From: Natronococcus pandeyae
GTDB taxonomy: Archaea; Halobacteriota; Halobacteria; Halobacteriales; Natrialbaceae
Assembly: GCF_008122205.1 (NCBI RefSeq)
Contig: NZ_PHNJ01000006.1
Coordinates: forward strand, 224,394 to 288,393
DNA length: 64,000 bases
Direction of reading: 5' to 3'
Both the position numbers and the translations under genes were made by a program. A model generated the notes under the pieces. That model worked only from the letters and a program-made list of their open reading frames with translations, ran no database searches and was not told where the DNA came from. Positions 60,847 to 64,000 of the stretch are shown here, piece after piece. Each line of letters opens with the position of its first letter. The stretch's first letter is position 1.

Positions 60847-62775
60847 GTGAGTTCCCACGACGACGAGACGCCGTTCGACGCCTACCGCGAGGACGTCGAC
60901 CGTCCGCTCTCGCGGCTCTTTCGAGAGTATGCGCCCGGACGGCTGGGCTGGTTCTCGGCGGGGATGGTCGCCAACTTCGTCGCACGGATGGCGAGTCTCG
61001 TTCCGCCGCTCATCCTCGGGGTCGCCATCGACGCGATCTTCCTCGACGAGGGACCGTTCGAGCTGCCGCTTGTGCCCGACGCCTGGCTGCCGACCGAGCA
61101 ACTGGAGCAGTTCTGGTTCACGATCGCGGCGATCGCCGGCGCGTTCGTCACCGTCGCCGTCTTCACCTGGATCTACGGCGTCACCGCCAACCTGTTCGCC
61201 CACGGCGTGATGCACGCGGTCCGAGTCGACTGCTTCAGGAAGATGCAACGGCTCGACGCAGCCTTCTTCGACGAGAAACAGACCGGCGAGGTCATGGCCG
61301 TCCTGAACAACGACACCCAGAACCTCGAGATGTTCCTCGACAACGCGCTGATGAACTCGGCGCGACTGCTGGTGATGGTCGGCGGGATCGCCGCCGTCCT
61401 CTTCTATCTGAACTGGCAGCTGGCGTTCGTCACCCTGTTCGCGGTGCCGGCGATGGTCGTCTTTACGATCTGGTTCATGCGCATCGTCGAACCCCGGTAC
61501 GTCCGCCAGCGCTCGGCCGTCGGCCGAATGAACACCCGTCTCGAGAACGCCATCGCGGGGATGGGGCTGACGAAGACCACCTCGAGCGAGTCCTACGAAG
61601 TCGGCCGCGTTCGCGACTCCTCCCGGAACCTGTTCGATCGGACGATGGACGTGTTGAAGCTGAGCTACGTCTACCGGCCGGGGATGGAACTGCTCGCGGG
61701 CCTGGCGTTCGCCGCCACCTTCCTCGTCGGAGGGCTGTGGCTCACGACGGACACCGCACCGGGTCCGCTGACCGGGACGCTCTCGGTCGGCGACTTCGTC
61801 GTCTTCCTCTTTCTGACCCAGCGGATCGTCGACCCGCTCGCCGAGGTATCGAACATCGTCGACCAGTACGAGAATGCCAAGGCCTCGAGCGAACGGGTGT
61901 TCGGACTGATGGACATCTCCGTCCACGTCGACGACCCGGACGAGCCCGCCGACATCGAACCCGTCGAGGGACGCGTCACGTACGAGCGCGTCTGCTTCAG
62001 CTACGCGGAGAACGAGCGCGTCGACGAGGGGACGGAGTCGAACGCCGGCTTCGAGGAGACCGTCCTCGAAGAGATCTCTTTCGAGGCTCAACCGGGGGAC
62101 ACCGTCGCGTTCGTCGGCCCGACGGGTGCGGGGAAGTCGACGCTGCTGAAACTCCTGTTGCGGCTCTACGACATCCAGGAAGGGGCGGTAAAGATCGACG
62201 GCCACGACGTTCGCGACGTGAGGCTGGCGGATCTGCGTTCGGCCGTCGGCTACGTCAGCCAGGACACGTTCCTCTTCGACGGAACGATCGCCGAAAACGT
62301 CCGATACGGACAGTTCGATGCGTCCGACGAGGCCGTTCGCGAGGCTGCAGCGACTGCTCGGGTACACGAGTTCATCAGTGAGCTTCCGGAGGGGTACGAG
62401 ACCCGAGTCGGCGAACGTGGCGTCAAACTCTCCGGCGGCCAGCGCCAGCGGATCGCACTCGCGCGAGCCGTCCTGGCCGACCCCGAGGTCCTCATCCTCG
62501 ACGAAGCGACGAGCGCCGTCGACACGAAGACCGAACTCCAGATCCAGCACTCGATCGACCGGCTGACCGAGGACCGCACGACGCTGGCCATCGCTCACCG
62601 GCTCTCGACGGTCAAAGACGCCGATCAGATCCTCGTTCTCGACGACGGTCGAATCGTCGAACGGGGAACCCACGAGGAACTGCTCGAGGCGGACGGGACG
62701 TACGCGCGTCTGTGGGCCGCGCAGGCGGGCGATCGCGAGACGGCGGCCGAGGCGTTGCTCGATACGAACGATTGA
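60847..62775 (+). CDS. ABC exporter (fused permease and ATPase)
   Basis: A 642-residue half-transporter. The membrane domain spans about residues 25-365, with six helices. The ATPase has Walker A GPTGAGKSTLLK, the signature LSGGQRQRIALA, Walker B VLILDEATSAVDT and the switch His in AIAHRLST. An insert of roughly 20 acidic residues lies near 390 (AENERVDEGTESNAGF). This is an MsbA/multidrug-type exporter; the substrate is unknown. GTG start. Haloarchaeal versions often export lipids or drugs. Confidence 0.94.
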   Translation: MSSHDDETPFDAYREDVDRPLSRLFREYAPGRLGWFSAGMVANFVARMASLVPPLILGVAIDAIFLDEGPFELPLVPDAWLPTEQLEQFWFTIAAIAGAFVTVAVFTWIYGVTANLFAHGVMHAVRVDCFRKMQRLDAAFFDEKQTGEVMAVLNNDTQNLEMFLDNALMNSARLLVMVGGIAAVLFYLNWQLAFVTLFAVPAMVVFTIWFMRIVEPRYVRQRSAVGRMNTRLENAIAGMGLTKTTSSESYEVGRVRDSSRNLFDRTMDVLKLSYVYRPGMELLAGLAFAATFLVGGLWLTTDTAPGPLTGTLSVGDFVVFLFLTQRIVDPLAEVSNIVDQYENAKASSERVFGLMDISVHVDDPDEPADIEPVEGRVTYERVCFSYAENERVDEGTESNAGFEETVLEEISFEAQPGDTVAFVGPTGAGKSTLLKLLLRLYDIQEGAVKIDGHDVRDVRLADLRSAVGYVSQDTFLFDGTIAENVRYGQFDASDEAVREAAATARVHEFISELPEGYETRVGERGVKLSGGQRQRIALARAVLADPEVLILDEATSAVDTKTELQIQHSIDRLTEDRTTLAIAHRLSTVKDADQILVLDDGRIVERGTHEELLEADGTYARLWAAQAGDRETAAEALLDTND

Positions 62776-62810
62776 CGGCCCAGAAGTGTCGAAAGCGAAC
62801 TATCGATCCG

Positions 62811-63272
62811 TTACTCGTCCTCGATATCGAGTTCGAACTGCTCGTTCTCGGAGACCGCGTTGAGGACGACGCTCGTGTTGGAGGCTTTGATGTCGGGATC
62901 GGTCAGCAGCTGTTTGATCTGGTCGTTCATTCCGTCCGTGTCCTGGAACTTCCCGATGGCGATAACGTCGTAATCACCGGTGACTTCGTAGACGCTGGTC
63001 ATCTGGCGGTGTTCCCGAAGCGTGTCCGTGATGTCGGGGAGGGCGTTGCCCTCGACCTGAAGCTGAATAACGGCGGTGACGTCGTACCCCACCGCATCGT
63101 AATCGACGCGCGGTGTGTAGCCTTCGATCACGCCACCCTCCTCGAGATCCGAAAGGTGATTCGAGACAGTCGTGACCGAAACGTCGAGTTCCTCAGCGAG
63201 ACTCCGCAGACTCGCGCGTCCATCGCCCAGAAGTGCATTTACTAGCTTTGCATCGAGATTTTCGTAGGTCAT
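62811..63272 (-). CDS. lrp: Lrp/AsnC-family transcriptional regulator
   Basis: A 153-residue regulator. The HTH is [20 protein letters not shown] and [16 protein letters not shown] (about residues 11-45), followed by a wing [20 protein letters not shown]. The RAM (ligand-binding) domain follows, [36 protein letters not shown]. It is divergent from glnA, with a ~125-base shared upstream region, and therefore a good candidate to regulate glutamine synthetase and itself. The start at [10 protein letters not shown] was chosen; a longer form (MNNV...) is also possible. Confidence 0.9.
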   Translation of the reverse strand: MTYENLDAKLVNALLGDGRASLRSLAEELDVSVTTVSNHLSDLEEGGVIEGYTPRVDYDAVGYDVTAVIQLQVEGNALPDITDTLREHRQMTSVYEVTGDYDVIAIGKFQDTDGMNDQIKQLLTDPDIKASNTSVVLNAVSENEQFELDIEDE

Positions 63273-63284
63273 CACATTATTCAT

Positions 63285-63398
63285 CTCATCCCTCCCTTTA
63301 GAAGTTTACGAATATCCAATTACGTGCCGGAGAGAGAAGATTTGCTCGGAGCAGTAGGGTTTTAGTAGCGGAGATACTCGGAGAGCACGACGAGAAAC
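63285..63398. promoter_or_regulatory. Divergent lrp-glnA promoter region
   Basis: This 114-base region separates the two starts. It contains AT-rich patches (TTTAGAAGTTTACGAATATC near 63297-63316 and GGGTTTTAGTAG near 63357), and a GGAGAGA-type stretch near 63329. Both genes need a promoter here; no palindromic Lrp site was assigned. Confidence 0.5.
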
Positions 63399-64000
63399 AT
63401 GACAAGCGGAAACATCTCCGCCGAGGGACAGGCGGTAGTAGAGGAGATCGAAGAGCAGGGTATTGATTTTCTTCGGCTACAATTCACGGACATTCTTGGA
63501 ACTGTAAAAAACGTTTCTGTGCCGGCACGGCAGGCCGAGAAGGCGTTCTCCGAGGGGATCTACTTCGACGGATCGTCGATCGAGGGCTTCGTGCGCATTC
63601 AGGAGTCGGACATGCGTCTCAAACCCGACCCCGAGACGTTCGCCGTCCTCCCCTGGAGAGACCGGGAAGGCGGCGGTTCTGCTCGCCTCATCTGCGACGT
63701 GATTAACACCTCGACGGGCGAACCGTTCGAGGGCGACCCGCGCTACGTGCTGAAACAGGCTCTCGAGCGCGCCAAGGAGATGGGGTATACGGTCAACGCC
63801 GCACCCGAACCCGAGTTCTTCCTCTTCGAGGAGGACGAGGCGGGTAACGCGACGACCGAGACCAACGACCACGGCGGCTACTTCGACCTCGCACCGAAGG
63901 ACCTCGCGAGTGACGTTCGCCGAGACATCATCTACGGCCTCGAGAACATGGGCTTCGAGGTCGAGGCGAGCCACCACGAGGTCGCCGAGGGCCAACACGA
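63399..64000 (+). CDS. glnA: Glutamine synthetase (type I), 3' end outside window
   Basis: The first 200 codons of an ammonia-assimilating enzyme. It begins [20 protein letters not shown], with the Gln-synthetase N-terminal domain ([20 protein letters not shown]) and [18 protein letters not shown]. The catalytic domain opens at [12 protein letters not shown] (Glu metal ligands) and continues [11 protein letters not shown]. It runs off the end. It is divergent from lrp, so nitrogen control by Lrp is likely. Confidence 0.95.
   Translation, partial: MTSGNISAEGQAVVEEIEEQGIDFLRLQFTDILGTVKNVSVPARQAEKAFSEGIYFDGSSIEGFVRIQESDMRLKPDPETFAVLPWRDREGGGSARLICDVINTSTGEPFEGDPRYVLKQALERAKEMGYTVNAAPEPEFFLFEEDEAGNATTETNDHGGYFDLAPKDLASDVRRDIIYGLENMGFEVEASHHEVAEGQH

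Overview
The window is a GC-rich, densely coded stretch of chromosome from a haloarchaeon (class Halobacteria). Support comes from the strongly acidic proteins with Asp/Glu-rich tails and linkers, many GTG and overlapping starts, and Tat-type secretion signals. It also carries archaeal genes: a fused Kae1-Bud32, a thermosome subunit, a ThiD-ThiN fusion, SepF, HTH_10/Bat-type regulators and F420-linked enzymes. The very frequent CTCGAG codon pair suggests a Natrialbales-type genome, but that is a guess. The window opens inside kae1-bud32 and closes inside glnA.

Layout. 1-5.9 kb: tRNA modification (Kae1-Bud32), pyroglutamyl peptidase, small DUF proteins, a Gfo/Idh/MocA oxidoreductase and an ITPase. 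6-9.3 kb: a methyltransferase, an ArsR regulator with an ArsM-like arsenite methyltransferase, and a PIN-like protein with a 35-residue partner. 9.3-20.3 kb: a Tat-exported peptidoglycan-amidase-like protein, a MOT1 transporter, a KdgA/DapA-type aldolase, a GNAT, a CorC-like protein, thiDN with an LLM oxidoreductase, HalOD1 and HTH_10 regulators. 20.4-33.4 kb: an amino-acid permease with a UspA partner, a second UspA paralogue, mutS and mutL with membrane, SOUL and SDR genes between them. 33.4-45.9 kb: rtcA, a KDG kinase, a lipoamide-dehydrogenase-like enzyme, Hsp20, ArsN2, a GNAT broken by a stop codon, an RNB nuclease, PUA and DUF1028 proteins, a halolysin-type protease and sepF. 46.4-50 kb: a two-gene operon encoding a rhodanese-siroheme reductase fusion and an FrhB-like F420 oxidoreductase. 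50.3-64 kb: an HTH_10 regulator, citrate synthase, a surface protein with an archaeosortase-like tail, threonine deaminase with RidA, tRNA-Ser with a degenerate copy, SRAP, the thermosome, an ABC exporter, and divergent lrp/glnA.

How genes work together. The clearest functional pairs are arsR-arsM, ilvA-ridA (deaminase and the scavenger of its imine product), thiDN with the overlapping LLM gene, permease-usp, lrp-glnA, and the rhodanese/sulfite-reductase with FrhB. The last pair is the best candidate for an unusual system: it looks like a split F420H2-dependent sulfite or thiosulfate reductase, with the two halves of a methanogen Fsr-like enzyme encoded as neighbours and a sulfurtransferase fused to the reductase half.

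Non-coding structure is also notable: a tRNA-Ser relic sharing 25 nt with the real gene, a perfect 16-bp inverted repeat around a ~110-bp MITE-like insert, a 17-bp tandem repeat, a hairpin-rich ~240-nt region before ilvA, a palindromic element at 6.1 kb, and imperfect palindromes at 37.9-39.0 kb. No CRISPR array, rRNA or intact transposase was seen.
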